Of a stretch of 64,000 nucleotides of DNA, positions 9,014 through 18,900 are shown one piece after another. The notes under the pieces were generated by a model. It did not search any database. It saw only the letters and a list, made by a program, of their open reading frames with translations, and was not told where the DNA came from. The stretch covers positions 1-64,000 of the forward strand of contig NZ_SELT01000011.1 of the NCBI RefSeq assembly GCF_004361065.1, written 5' to 3'. Source of the stretch: Cognatilysobacter terrigena (GTDB taxonomy: Bacteria; Pseudomonadota; Gammaproteobacteria; Xanthomonadales; Xanthomonadaceae). Positions within the stretch are counted from its first letter, which is position 1, and each line of letters begins with the position of its first letter. The translations under genes and the position numbers were made by a program.

Positions 9014-9763
9014 TCAGCGCGTTTCCGCCAGCAGCTTCTTCATGCGTGACGTGGCGTCGCGATACAGGCGGCGCTGATACGCGGGCATGCGCTTGATGCG
9101 ACGCAGCGCCTGCTCGCAGATCTCGCGCGCATGCGTCTCGTCACCCCAGCCGACCAGCGTGCTCGCGTATTCGGCATGGACGTCGAGGTCGCCGCTGTAG
9201 CTCGTCAGCGTGTCGAACTCGTGGCGCGCCTTGTCGCGATCGCCCTCGGCAGCAACCGCGCGCGCATAGGCGAGGTGGCCGCGCGGCGAGCGGTACTCGG
9301 GATGCTTGCGGATCACCTCGTCGAGCTGCTCACGCGCTTCGCGTGCGCGTCCGCAGGCGAGCCAGGCTTCCGCGAGGCGCACGCGGATGTCCGGGTCGTC
9401 CGCATGCACGCCCGTCGCCGCGCGTTCGAGATGCGCGGCGGCTTCTTCGGCGCGTCCCTTTGCGAGGAGCGCGCTGCCGAGACGCACGCGATGCGCGGTG
9501 GTCGGCGAGGCGTCGAAATCTTCCTGCGCGAACCGCAGTTCGCGATCGGGGTCGAGGATGCGCTGCACGCCCTTGGTCGCGGCGCGCACTTCGGGTGCAT
9601 GACGCGCCTGCGGCAGCCAGATCGTCAGCGCGTACACGAGGCTGCCGAGCCCCGGAAACGCGAACAGGATCATCAGCCAGTAGCGGTCCTGTCCGGTGCG
9701 GACGGCATGCGTGGCGAAATACAGCGCGATGAGCACGTGCAGGCCGAGGCCGAGAAACGGCAT
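9014..9763 (-). CDS. Membrane-anchored TPR protein of unknown function
   Basis: 249 residues. Two transmembrane helices at the N-terminus (about residues 3-20 and 30-50), then a soluble domain with at least three tetratricopeptide-like repeats, clearest at the stretches around AEEAAAHLERA, AREAREQLDEVIRKHPE and DKARHEFDT. The first helix pair resembles the short PLDc_N-like hairpin of some membrane proteins. TPR domains bind proteins; the partner is unknown. Start chosen at MPFLGLGLHV. It converges on gshA with 10 bp between stops. Confidence 0.75.
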   Translation of the reverse strand: MPFLGLGLHVLIALYFATHAVRTGQDRYWLMILFAFPGLGSLVYALTIWLPQARHAPEVRAATKGVQRILDPDRELRFAQEDFDASPTTAHRVRLGSALLAKGRAEEAAAHLERAATGVHADDPDIRVRLAEAWLACGRAREAREQLDEVIRKHPEYRSPRGHLAYARAVAAEGDRDKARHEFDTLTSYSGDLDVHAEYASTLVGWGDETHAREICEQALRRIKRMPAYQRRLYRDATSRMKKLLAETR

Positions 9764-9830
9764 GGCGGTGTCCCCGAATTGTCCCCCGGGCAAGGATAGG
9801 CAGGTCGGGTGGCGCTGCCAATCTCGCGCG

Positions 9831-10811
9831 CTAGAGGGATGCCAGCCACTGCACGGAACGATCGAGTGCGTCCCGACCGGCGGCCGTGCCGAGTGCGGAC
9901 TGGTATTCGTGCGGCAGCGGCGGCTGGTAGTCGACAGGGAAGAACAGCGGTGTCACCGGCACACCGTGCCGCGTCAGCGCGTCCGCCATCGCCACCGACT
10001 GCGGCCCCAGCGGATCGGCATTGCCGGCGCTGATGAACGTGCGCGGGAAGGCGGGCGTGAGTTGCGGGGCGATGGACATCGACGCCAGGCGATCCTTGCT
10101 TCGCCCGTCGCGTTCGCCGCTGTACGCCCATGTGGTCGAACGCACGAACCAGCGCAGCAGTGCGTTGCCGCCGCGCATCGATGTGACGTCGTACACGCCG
10201 CAGTAGAGCAGGGCGCCGGCGAGGCGCCCGGGCCGTGTGCCCGGCGCGATGCCGAGCGCTCGCGCGTAAGCGGGATTGGTGACGACCGCCGCCGTCTGCG
10301 CGGCGATCTGTGCGCCGGCGCTGTCGCCGGCGAGCACGAGCTTGTTCGTGTTGATGCCGAGTCGCGCACCGTTCGCATCGAGGTAGGCGAGTGCACGGTT
10401 TGCCTGGCGGATCGGTGTCGGATACGTCGCTTCGGGCGCAATGGTGTAGTCGACGTTGACCACGGTGAATCCGCGGCCGGCGAGGATCTTGAGGTAGTTC
10501 GCGACGTCCGACCGGCGCCCCGAGACGAAGCCGCCGCCGTGGAACCAGACGATGGTGGGGCGGTCCGATCGCGACGTTGCACCGCGGTAGATGTCCAGAC
10601 GCGCATCGCGGTCCGTCGTGTCGTAGACGAGGCCGGACGTAACGCGGACGTCATGCGGTACGTACGGCGCGAGCGCAGTGGACGCCTGCTCGGCGCCGCG
10701 GTCGAACACGGCGCGGATGACGAGCACGCTCGGCCATGGGCTCACGTAGGTCGCGATGACGACAACCGCGAGAACAAGGACGGCGAGAAGTGCGAGAACC
10801 TTCTTCAGCAT
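9831..10811 (-). CDS. Alpha/beta hydrolase, HSL/Aes-type esterase
   Basis: 326 residues. One N-terminal hydrophobic helix (residues 4-25) that anchors or exports the protein, then an alpha/beta hydrolase domain: HGGG oxyanion loop at about 95, nucleophile elbow GDSAG at about 172, acid NADPL near the end and His in PHEYQ. These four features place it in the hormone-sensitive-lipase branch of carboxylesterases. Substrate unknown. It reads convergently with nothing and is followed after a short gap by the TPR gene on the same strand. Confidence 0.85.
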   Translation of the reverse strand: MLKKVLALLAVLVLAVVVIATYVSPWPSVLVIRAVFDRGAEQASTALAPYVPHDVRVTSGLVYDTTDRDARLDIYRGATSRSDRPTIVWFHGGGFVSGRRSDVANYLKILAGRGFTVVNVDYTIAPEATYPTPIRQANRALAYLDANGARLGINTNKLVLAGDSAGAQIAAQTAAVVTNPAYARALGIAPGTRPGRLAGALLYCGVYDVTSMRGGNALLRWFVRSTTWAYSGERDGRSKDRLASMSIAPQLTPAFPRTFISAGNADPLGPQSVAMADALTRHGVPVTPLFFPVDYQPPLPHEYQSALGTAAGRDALDRSVQWLASL

Positions 10812-10933
10812 GGCGGGTTACTCCGCAGGCTGGTTTCGGTTGCGATGTGAGCGGTCGCGTGCTGTGCGTCGTCGTCGGTACGCGTCCCGTTGCGAATCGG
10901 CCGCGTCACCGACAGCCAAACGAGCGCAGCGGC

Positions 10934-11320
10934 TTACGGCCACTCCTTCGCCGGATGCCGCCCCGGCTCGTCGCGCATCCGCACCACGCAGAAGCGCTGG
11001 CCCGTCGGCGATTCCATTACCCACCAGCGCTTCACGAACGCGATCTTCTTCGCGCCGAGCGCTTCGAGTCTCGCGGCTTCGGCGTCGACGTCGTCGGACT
11101 CGATGTCGAGATGCACGCGCGAGGGGTGGTCGACCTTCTGCACTTCGATGTGCAGCGCGCCGGGCGTGTCATTGAAATTGACGTATTCAGCGGTGGCGTC
11201 GCCGGCCGGTTCGGGGTCGACCGTGCAGCCGAGCGCGGCACTCCAGAAGCGCGCCGCGGTGTCGAGGTCGGGCGTGTTGCAGTCGATGATGAAACCAGCG
11301 AGACGGCTGCGATGGGCCAC
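10934..11320 (-). CDS. VOC-fold (glyoxalase-like) protein
   Basis: 128 residues. Vicinal-oxygen-chelate fold: opening SRLAGFIIDCNTPDLDTAARFW, a middle LHIEVQKVDHPSRVHLDIES strand and a C-terminal SPTGQRFCVVR strand. The family includes glyoxalases, dioxygenases and antibiotic-binding proteins. The start is inferred to be the GTG at 11320, with GGAG seven bases upstream; the frame stays open for 47 more codons but their Arg-rich translation looks non-coding. No pathway is suggested by its neighbours. Confidence 0.75.
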   Translation of the reverse strand: MAHRSRLAGFIIDCNTPDLDTAARFWSAALGCTVDPEPAGDATAEYVNFNDTPGALHIEVQKVDHPSRVHLDIESDDVDAEAARLEALGAKKIAFVKRWWVMESPTGQRFCVVRMRDEPGRHPAKEWP

Positions 11321-11475
11321 GGCGAATCTCCAAGTGGGGAATTCGCAGCGTAGTCCGACGGCATCGCGATGCGCGCGTCGTTCGTCGTCCTGCACGGCCG
11401 CGATACGACATACGGTCCGGCGATACGTACGCATCGCTCTCCAGCTATTGCGACGTTCCATTACCGCGAACGAAA

Positions 11476-11497
11476 ACGGGCGCCCGAAGGCGCCCGT
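11476..11497 (-). terminator. Rho-independent terminator of the branched-chain dehydrogenase operon
   Basis: Perfect 9-bp stem ACGGGCGCC / GGCGCCCGT with a TTCG loop on the minus strand, followed by TTTTCG, 21 bp after the E2 stop codon. Confidence 0.8.
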
Positions 11498-11518
11498 CCG
11501 TATTTGCCCCGTGATGCG

Positions 11519-12958
11519 TTACTGCGGCAGCGACAGGTCGTCGAGCAGCGCCTTGAGGAAACGGGCCGCTTCGCCGCCCGTGCAGGCCCGGTGGTCGAAC
11601 GTCAGCGAGATCGGCATGCGGCGGTGCACTTCGATGCCGCCCATCACCGCGACCACGTCGTGGCAGAGCTTGCCCGCGCCGATGATCGCGACGCACGGCG
11701 GCACGACGACCGGCGTCGCGTAGCGGCCGGCGAACATGCCGAAGTTCGACAGCGAGATGGTGTAACCCGACAGCTCGCTCGGCGGGATCGAACGATCGCC
11801 GACCTGCGCACGCAGGCGCTGGATCGCCTGGCGCACGCCGTTGCCGTCGAGCATGTCGGCATTGCGCAGCGCCGGCACGAACAGGCCATCGTCGGTGTCG
11901 ACGGCGATGCCGATGTCGACGTGCGGGTGCATCGTGCGCGTCAGGCTGTCGCCGTCGAACCATGCGTTGAGCGCCGGCACCGCCTTGCAGGCAGCGACGA
12001 TCGAACGCACGAGGCGCGCGGTGATGTCCTGCTTGCCGATCCAGGCGTGCAGGTCGGCGTCGTCGACGAGCGTCGTCGGCACGACCTTGCTGTGCGCGTC
12101 GGCCATGACGCGCGCCATGTTGCGGCGCACGCCCTTGAGCTGTTCCGGCTGGCCGCTGGCGGTGACACCCGGCGGCTGCGTGCGCATGGGCTTGCCCGAC
12201 TGCGACATGGTGCTGCGCTGCGCGGCCTGTGGCGCCTGTTGCACCGGCGCGGCCGCCATCGCGGCGCGATCGGCCGCGCGCGGCGCACCACCGCCCGCAC
12301 CCGCACGCGCGGAACCATCCGCCGCGGCGCGCTTCACGTCCTCCATCGTCACCACGCCGTCGGCGCCGCTCGGACGCACGCGCGTGATATCGACGCCCAT
12401 CTTGCGCGCGAGCGCGCGCACCGCCGGCATCGCCTTGACGCCGCCGACCGCGACCGCCGCTTCGCTGCGCACCGCATCCGACGACTGCATGGCACCGACG
12501 ACGGTGCCCGCGTCGGCACGTTCGCCGGCCGGCTCGCCCTTCGGTGCCGGCTTCGCGTCGTCACGAAGCACGCCGCCTTCGTCGGACGCGATGACCTTGT
12601 GGCCCGGGCCCGGCGCCGCGGTTTCGGTGCCTGCGCCGCCGTGAGTTTCGGCCGCATGTCCGCCGCCGTGGTGATGGCCGGTGTCCTGGCCCTCGGCGCG
12701 CTGCGGCATCGACGGATCGATCTCGAACATCGCGAGCATCGTGCCGGTGACGACCACATCGCCCGCGCCGCCGGCGAGCTTCAGCACCTTGCCGGAGACC
12801 GGCGACGGCACGTCGACCACGGCCTTCGCGGTTTCCATCGACACGAGGTTGTCGTCGAGTCGGATCGTGTCGCCTTCCTTCACGTACCACTCGACGATGG
12901 TCGCGTCCGGCAGGCCTTCGCCGAGGTCGGGGAGCAGGAAGGTCTTCTGGTTGCTCAT
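11519..12958 (-). CDS. Dihydrolipoamide acyltransferase E2 of a 2-oxoacid (probably branched-chain) dehydrogenase
   Basis: 479 residues. One lipoyl domain (residues 1-78, lipoylated Lys in METAKAVVDV), a His/Gly/Ala-rich linker, a peripheral-subunit-binding domain (about 172-210, MPAVRALARKMGVD), a second Ala/Pro linker, then the catalytic acyltransferase domain. The active-site motif reads DHRACTGGEA, whereas most E2 proteins have DHRxxDG; the expected Asp is Thr. Together with E1 alpha, E1 beta and E3 it converts branched-chain 2-oxoacids to acyl-CoA, which in this family feeds iso-branched fatty acids and DSF-type signals. Last gene of the operon, 27 bp after the cupin gene. Confidence 0.9.
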   Translation of the reverse strand: MSNQKTFLLPDLGEGLPDATIVEWYVKEGDTIRLDDNLVSMETAKAVVDVPSPVSGKVLKLAGGAGDVVVTGTMLAMFEIDPSMPQRAEGQDTGHHHGGGHAAETHGGAGTETAAPGPGHKVIASDEGGVLRDDAKPAPKGEPAGERADAGTVVGAMQSSDAVRSEAAVAVGGVKAMPAVRALARKMGVDITRVRPSGADGVVTMEDVKRAAADGSARAGAGGGAPRAADRAAMAAAPVQQAPQAAQRSTMSQSGKPMRTQPPGVTASGQPEQLKGVRRNMARVMADAHSKVVPTTLVDDADLHAWIGKQDITARLVRSIVAACKAVPALNAWFDGDSLTRTMHPHVDIGIAVDTDDGLFVPALRNADMLDGNGVRQAIQRLRAQVGDRSIPPSELSGYTISLSNFGMFAGRYATPVVVPPCVAIIGAGKLCHDVVAVMGGIEVHRRMPISLTFDHRACTGGEAARFLKALLDDLSLPQ

Positions 12959-12985
12959 GTCGGAACTCGTTTCCCTGGTAATGGT

Positions 12986-13693
12986 TCAGACCCAGACGTC
13001 GTTGGCCGCCGTCAGGTCGCTGTCCGCGTCGCCGGTGTTGACGACGCCGCGCGGCTCGATGATGAGCGCGTGGCATTCGTCGGCGGCACGGGTGATGTGT
13101 TCGACGCCGCGCGGAATGACGACCATCTCGCCCTCGCGCAACGTCACTTCGTGGTCGCGGTACGCGACCTGCATTTCGCCGCGCACGACGAGGAAGGTTT
13201 CGTCCGTCGTGTCGTGCGCGTGCCAGACGAATTCGCCGTGCAGCTTGACCAGCTTGAACTGCACGTCGTTCATCTCGGCAATGACGCGCGGCGACCAGTG
13301 CTCGTCGATGCCGGCGAGCTTCACCGCGAGCGACAGCTTCTCGCCCTTCGGTGTGGGCGGCATGCGCAACGCGTTCTCCGGGAGCCAGCCTTCGGCGCCG
13401 TGCGCGTCGCGCGCCCAGCACCAGCCGCCGTATTCGTCGAGCAGCTCGACGTCGTCGCCGTTGTCGGCGTCGAGTTCGCGGGCGCTGTAGTCGCGCAGCG
13501 CTTCCGCGCTGCCGTCGCCGAGCGGGCGCAGCCATTCGACCGGCGCCCACCCCGCGTTGCCGTCGTTCGTCGTGGTCCACGCGAATGCGGGCCATTCGGT
13601 GTCGCAGGCGCCGAGCTGCACGACGTCGCCGCGACGGAACCCGATCGGGTTCGCGTAGCGCGTGCGGACGTCGCGCAGCAGGCGGGCCCGCAT
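12986..13693 (-). CDS. SH3-SH3-cupin fusion protein in the 2-oxoacid dehydrogenase operon
   Basis: 235 residues. Residues 1-50 and 55-110 read as two SH3-like beta-barrels: the first ends GWAPVEWL, the second has DYSARELDADNGDD followed by GWCWARD and GWLPENAL, the classic SH3 end. Residues about 118-225 form a cupin: WHAHDTTDETFLVVRGEM and a later GEMVVIPRGVEH, with metal-ligand His residues. Its ATG shares one base with the E1 beta stop (TGATG), so it is translated with the dehydrogenase. Bacterial SH3 domains usually bind peptides or cell wall; here a cytosolic scaffolding or regulatory role is possible. No function is known to me for this combination. Confidence 0.8.
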   Translation of the reverse strand: MRARLLRDVRTRYANPIGFRRGDVVQLGACDTEWPAFAWTTTNDGNAGWAPVEWLRPLGDGSAEALRDYSARELDADNGDDVELLDEYGGWCWARDAHGAEGWLPENALRMPPTPKGEKLSLAVKLAGIDEHWSPRVIAEMNDVQFKLVKLHGEFVWHAHDTTDETFLVVRGEMQVAYRDHEVTLREGEMVVIPRGVEHITRAADECHALIIEPRGVVNTGDADSDLTAANDVWV

Positions 13694-14697
13694 CAGCCGG
13701 CCGCCATCGCGCGCTTGGCCGCGGCGACGATGCGATCGACGCTCGGCAGGTACTTCATCTCGAGGCGGAACAGCGGGATGTGCGTGTCGTAACCGGTCAC
13801 GCGCTCGACCGGTGCGAGCAGGTCGAACATCGACTCTTCCGCGAGGCGCGCCGCGATTTCCGCGCCGAAGCCGGCGGTCTTCGGCGCCTCGTGCACGATC
13901 ACGCAGCGGCCGGTCTTGGCGACGGATTCGGCGATCGTCGCGAAGTCGAGCGGGCGCAGCGTGGCGACGTCGATGACTTCGCAGCTGATGCCTTCGCCCG
14001 CGAGCTTCTCCGCGGCTTCCAGCGTTTCCTTGACCTGCGCGCCCCACGTCACGAGCGTGAGGTCGGTGCCGTCGCGCAGCACGTAGCAGACGTCGAGCGG
14101 CAGCGCTTCGCCGTCGTCGGCGACCACTTCCTTGTACTGGCGGTAGATGCGCTTGGGCTCGAAGAAGATCACCGGATCCGGGTCGCGGATCGCGGCCAGC
14201 AACATGCCGTAGGCGCGCTGCGGCGACGAAGGCATGACCACGCGCAGGCCGGGCACGTTGGTGAAGATCGCTTCGTTCGCTTCGGAGTGATGCTCCGGCG
14301 CACGGATGCCACCGCCCCACGGCACGCGCAGCACCATCGGGCAGGTGAGGCGGCCGCGCGTGCGATAGCGCATGCGCGCGGCGTGGCAGACGATGAAGTC
14401 CACCATCGGATACATGAAGCCGTCGAACTGCGCTTCGGCGACCGGCTTCATGCCCTGCGACGCGAGGCCGACGGTGAGGCCGGCGATCGTCGTTTCGTCG
14501 AGCGGCGTATCGATGACGCGCATCGAACCGAACTGCGCGTGCAGGCCGGCGGTGGCGCGGAACACACCGCCGTTGACGCCGACGTCCTCGCCGAGCACGA
14601 GCACGCTCTCGTCGTTGCGCATCTCGTACGCGAGCGCCTGCGTGATCGCTTCGATCAGCGTGATCGCGTTCTCGGCGGGCTTGACCTGTGCGTTCAT
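13693..14697 (-). CDS. 2-oxoacid dehydrogenase E1 component, beta subunit
   Basis: 334 residues. Transketolase-like fold: LGEDVGVNGGVFRATAGL near 35-52, DTPLDETTIAGLTVGLA near 63 and the C-terminal transketolase domain with GFGAEIAARL. These segments are typical of branched-chain and pyruvate dehydrogenase E1 beta. It pairs with the E1 alpha gene, whose stop overlaps this ATG in an ATGA, giving equal synthesis of the two chains. The usual BCKDH E1 beta length is 325-340. Confidence 0.93.
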   Translation of the reverse strand: MNAQVKPAENAITLIEAITQALAYEMRNDESVLVLGEDVGVNGGVFRATAGLHAQFGSMRVIDTPLDETTIAGLTVGLASQGMKPVAEAQFDGFMYPMVDFIVCHAARMRYRTRGRLTCPMVLRVPWGGGIRAPEHHSEANEAIFTNVPGLRVVMPSSPQRAYGMLLAAIRDPDPVIFFEPKRIYRQYKEVVADDGEALPLDVCYVLRDGTDLTLVTWGAQVKETLEAAEKLAGEGISCEVIDVATLRPLDFATIAESVAKTGRCVIVHEAPKTAGFGAEIAARLAEESMFDLLAPVERVTGYDTHIPLFRLEMKYLPSVDRIVAAAKRAMAAG

Positions 14698-15767
14698 CGA
14701 CGGCCCTCCAGGCTCAGCGCGTACTCGCGTTGCGCGCGGAGATCCTCCGGCATGTCGGCGTAGAGATAGTCGAACATCGCTTCAACCGGTTGCACCGGCG
14801 TTTCGAGGTAGGCGTTGATCTCGACGTCCACCACCTTGCCGCACTCCTCGATCCAGGCTTTTTCCATGTCGTCGTTCCACACCTTCTGGTCGACGAGGTA
14901 CTTGCGCAGGCGGATGAAGGGCTCGCGCGTCCAGGCGTCCTTCACTTCCTGCTCGCCGCGGTAGCGACGCGCGTCGTCGGCCGTGGTGTGGTCGTGCAGG
15001 CGGTAGGTCATGAACTCGATGACGCTGCCACCCTGGCCGCTGCGCGCACGCTCGGTGGCGCGACGCATGGCCTCGAGCACGGCGATCAGATCGTTGCCGT
15101 CGACCTGCAGGCAGTACAGGCCGCCGGCGAGGCCCTTCTGCGCGAGCGTCTTCGCACCGGTCTGCGCACCGCGCGGCACGCTGATCGCCCAGCCGTTGTT
15201 GATGACGCAGAGCACGAGCGGCGAGGTGAACGCGCCCGACGCGTTGAGGCCGGCGTAGAAGTCGGTCTTCGACGAGCCGCCGTCGCCGCAGCAGGCCACC
15301 GCCACACGCGGTTCGTTGCGCAGCTTGAACGCGAGCGCCGCGCCGGAGGCCATCAGGCACTGCGTCGAGATCGGCACGCACCACGGATAGTCGTTCTTAG
15401 GGCCTTCGAAGGCGTTGCCACGTTCGTCGCCGCCCCAGTACATCAGGACGTCGCGCGGTTTGACGCCGCGCATGAACTGCGCACCGTATTCGCGATAGCT
15501 CGGCGCGAACACGTCCTCGGGGCGCATCGACGCGCCGATGCCGACGTGCGTGGCCTCGTGGCCGAGGCAGGCGGCGTACGTGCCGAGCTTGCCGGTGCGC
15601 TGCAGCGCGATCGCCGTGGTGTCGAACGTGCGCACGAACAGCATCTGCTTGAACAGCGGGAGCAGCTGGGAAGCGTCCCGGAAGGCCTCGGGAATTTCCG
15701 CGACGGGCGTGCCGTCGGGTCCGAGGTACTGCAGGTATTCGATTTCGAAACTCGCGGCGAGCGTCAT
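14694..15767 (-). CDS. 2-oxoacid dehydrogenase E1 component, alpha subunit
   Basis: 357 residues. Binds thiamine diphosphate: GDGGSSKTDFYAGLNASG followed by VINNGWAIS, the GDG-NN motif. GHEATHVGIGASMRPEDV and YREYGAQFMRG are typical of the branched-chain E1 alpha. I use the ATG at 15767 because a TAGAAT -10 box lies at 15799-15804, within the longer open frame. First gene of an overlapping four-gene operon ending with E2; E3 is not nearby. Substrate preference (branched-chain versus pyruvate) is inferred from the split E1 and the motif set. Confidence 0.92.
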   Translation of the reverse strand: MTLAASFEIEYLQYLGPDGTPVAEIPEAFRDASQLLPLFKQMLFVRTFDTTAIALQRTGKLGTYAACLGHEATHVGIGASMRPEDVFAPSYREYGAQFMRGVKPRDVLMYWGGDERGNAFEGPKNDYPWCVPISTQCLMASGAALAFKLRNEPRVAVACCGDGGSSKTDFYAGLNASGAFTSPLVLCVINNGWAISVPRGAQTGAKTLAQKGLAGGLYCLQVDGNDLIAVLEAMRRATERARSGQGGSVIEFMTYRLHDHTTADDARRYRGEQEVKDAWTREPFIRLRKYLVDQKVWNDDMEKAWIEECGKVVDVEINAYLETPVQPVEAMFDYLYADMPEDLRAQREYALSLEGRR

Positions 15768-15798
15768 CCGTGGGGTCCGGTGCGTCGGAAAGCGCACG

Positions 15799-15804
15799 AT
15801 TCTA
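15799..15804 (-). promoter_or_regulatory. -10 box of the 2-oxoacid dehydrogenase operon
   Basis: TAGAAT on the minus strand, 31 bases before the E1 alpha ATG. No clear -35 is visible at the usual distance. Confidence 0.45.
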
Positions 15805-15852
15805 CCGGGGGGGTCGTTAAGCGGCATTGCGCGCTGCGGCACGCAGATGCGC

Positions 15853-15880
15853 GAAAGGCGCGGCCGGAGCCGCGCCTTTC
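15853..15880 (-). terminator. Hairpin terminator after the secreted nuclease gene
   Basis: Perfect 12-bp stem GAAAGGCGCGGC / GCCGCGCCTTTC around a 4-base loop, 23 bp past the nuclease stop. It ends with TTTC on the minus strand; the T-run is short, so efficiency is uncertain. Confidence 0.65.
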
Positions 15881-15903
15881 GACATTTCAACGCGTTGCGG
15901 CGG

Positions 15904-18900
15904 TCAGTGCGGCGAGCCGACCACCTTCACCGTCGCGGTCGACGCGTCGTTGGCCTTCGCCGGGTCGAGGCTGGCGGCGGTCACCTCCGCACGCAACACC
16001 AGCTGCGTCTGGTCCGCACGCATCGGCGCGACCAGGCGCAGGCCGAAGCCGCGCAGGGAACGGGCGGCCTGCGTAGCCGACGAGCACGTCGCACGGAAGC
16101 CCGTGGCGACGTCAGCCACGTTGCAGGTCCAGCCGGCGGCAGGCGTCATCGTCGCGGCGGCGGCCGGCACGTTGCCGGTCACCGTCAGCGTCGGCACCAC
16201 CGCCGTGTCCGGGCCGAGGTTGGCGACGCTGATCGCGTACAGCACCGGGCGACCGCCGACGGCGACCGGCAGGCCGGCCAGCGTGGTGGCGAGGTCCGCC
16301 TTCTGCGTGATCGACAGCTGCGCAGCGGCCGCGTTGTTCGACGTGTCCGGATCGAGCGAACGCGCATCGGCCGACGCGACCAGCAGCAGCGGGCGGCCTC
16401 GCAGGGCGGTCGTCGGCTGCGCGCTGAGCGCGAACGCGGCATCGGCGTTGGCGGCGAGTGCGTCGGCGCGGCAGTCGACCGAGGTGTGGCCCGCGGTGAC
16501 GACGCTCGCATCGCAGTTCCAGCCGGCCGGCGCGGTGACGGCCAGATCCGGCAGTTCCGCGTCGAGTTCGAAACCGATTTCCGGGAAGTCCGCCTGTTCC
16601 GGGCCGTTGTCGTGCAGCGTGACGTCGAAGCGCATCGGCTGGCCCGGCACGAATGCCGCGGCCTGCGCCGTCACCACGAGATCCGCGCGACGGCGCGGCA
16701 CGAAGTAGGCGACGACCGGATCGTGGTCGGACAGGCGCGACGGCGAGTTCGCATCGTTGCGGTTGGTTTCCGGGAAGTCCGCATTGATGCGCGCGTGGTC
16801 GACCTGGATGTCGCGCGTGGCGACGACGAGGTCTTCGTTGACCAGCACGTGGTCGAGGCTCTGCGCGTTGCCGTCGAACGAGAACGAATAGCGCTCGTCC
16901 TGCGGTTCGACCGTCGTGAGGTTGACGAGGTTCGGTTCGACGAGGTCGTCGCCGTCGCCGTACACCGCGGTTTCCTCGTCGCGCGGCGGCGCACCGATCG
17001 TGGTGCCCATCGAGTCGGTGAAACCGTCGTTGAACTCGAACGCGTTGAAGTCGCCGAGCACGACGAGGCGGGTATCCGGCGCTTCGTGCTGGCGCGCGTC
17101 GAGGTAAGCCGCGAGGAACTCCGCCTGGCGCTGGCGCTTGCTGCGGATGCGGTCGCCGTCCGGCGTCGCGGCTTCCGCGCCGCTGAGCGAACGCTGGTGC
17201 GCGATGACGACGTTGATCGGGAACGTGCGGCCGTCGGCGTAATGCACCACCGCCTTCAGCGCGAGCGGCGGACGATCGTTGAGCAGCGACGTCGAGCCGT
17301 CCGGCGCAATGAATGTCGTGTCCTTGCCGATCTGCTGCACGTCGACGACTTCGACGCGCGGCGTGCCGGCGGCGGCCTCGCCCGTCTTCACCAGGAAGCC
17401 GACGTCGATGCCGCCCACGTCGTTACCTTCGACGAGGTAGGGCACGTAGTTCGGATTCGGCTGGCCCGCGGCGACGGCATCGTTGTTGACGCGATCGGCG
17501 ACGCGCTGCAGCACCGACAGGTTTTCCATCTCGACCACGCCGAGGATGTCGGGCGTGCGCAGCGAGTCGCGAATGCCGAGCGACGCCTTCGACAGGCGAC
17601 GCTCCAGCGCGGCGGCGGTGAGCTTGACGTCGCTCTTGCCGGCGTCGTCGACGTCGTCGAAGAAGCGCTCCATGTTGTAGCCGGCGACCGACACCGCATC
17701 GGCCGGCGCTTCCTTCGCCGCGCGCGGCGCGGGGCCCGGCGTCACCGCACCGATCGAGTCGGGCAGGATCTGCCAGCGGCGGAAGCTGTAGTTCAGCGGA
17801 CCGGCGACGTCGGCGACATGCGCGCCGGCGGCGAGGTCGAGCTGCGTGCCGCCGAGCGCATCGCTGTCGACGGACATCACTTCCGGATTGAAGTCCCACT
17901 GCGGAATCGGCGGGATCGTGCCGGCGGGCGGCGCGTCCGGCGCCTGGATGCCGGGCTCGCGGAACGGACGCGGCACGCCGGCGACGGTGCCGTAGAACAG
18001 GCCGTTGCTGCTGCCCGTCGCCTGCGCTTCGTTGATGAAGCCGTCGGACGGCGCGGTCGCGACGAAGTCGTGCACGATCACGCGCATCGACTCGACGCGT
18101 TCCATCTGCTCGAGGCCGCCGTTCGGCGACGGGAACATCGTCGTCAGTTCGACCGGCGTCGGCAGCGGATACGTCGCGTCGTCGACCGGCGCGACCACGA
18201 TGGCACCGCCGATTTCCGTGTAGGGCTGCTGGCCCGGATCGGTCGACGGCACGTATTCCTGCACCGTGCCGCGCGCGACCACCCAATGCCCGACTGCGGC
18301 GGAGGCCGGCGGCGCGCTGTTGGTGAACACGAACACGCCTTCCGAGGTGTTCGGATCGGTGTCCGCATCGACGTCGCGGCTCTGCAGGAAGAAGCCCTTC
18401 GACGTGCGACCGGTCACGATGCCGCGGGTCGCGACGACCTGGCCCACGAGCGGCGACTGCGCGCCTGCGCCCTGCACCTGCGAAATCGGAATGATCTGGA
18501 AGTCGTCGTTGACGATCGTGCCGAGGCCGTCGACATCGCCGGCGGTCGCGCCGGTCAGGCCGGACAGCACGACGTGCAGCGTCTCGTCGTTCTCGATCGC
18601 GTCGTCGCCATCGACGGTGACGCTGAGCGTGGTGCGATCGCTGCCGGCCGGAATCGTCGCCGCGGCATTCGACACGGCGACGTAGTCGCTGCCCGCGCTC
18701 GCGGTGCCGTCGGCGGTCGACCACGTGAACTGCACGCCGCTCGCGCCCGCCGCCTGGCTCAGCTTGACGGTGAACACCAGCGTGCGAGTGCCGGCGTTGC
18801 CTTCATTGACGGAGGCGTCGTCGATGCTGGCGAGGATCTGCGTGCCGCCGCAGAGATGCGACGCGCTCGCACGATTGCGCGGGTTCGGCGCACCGGTGGC

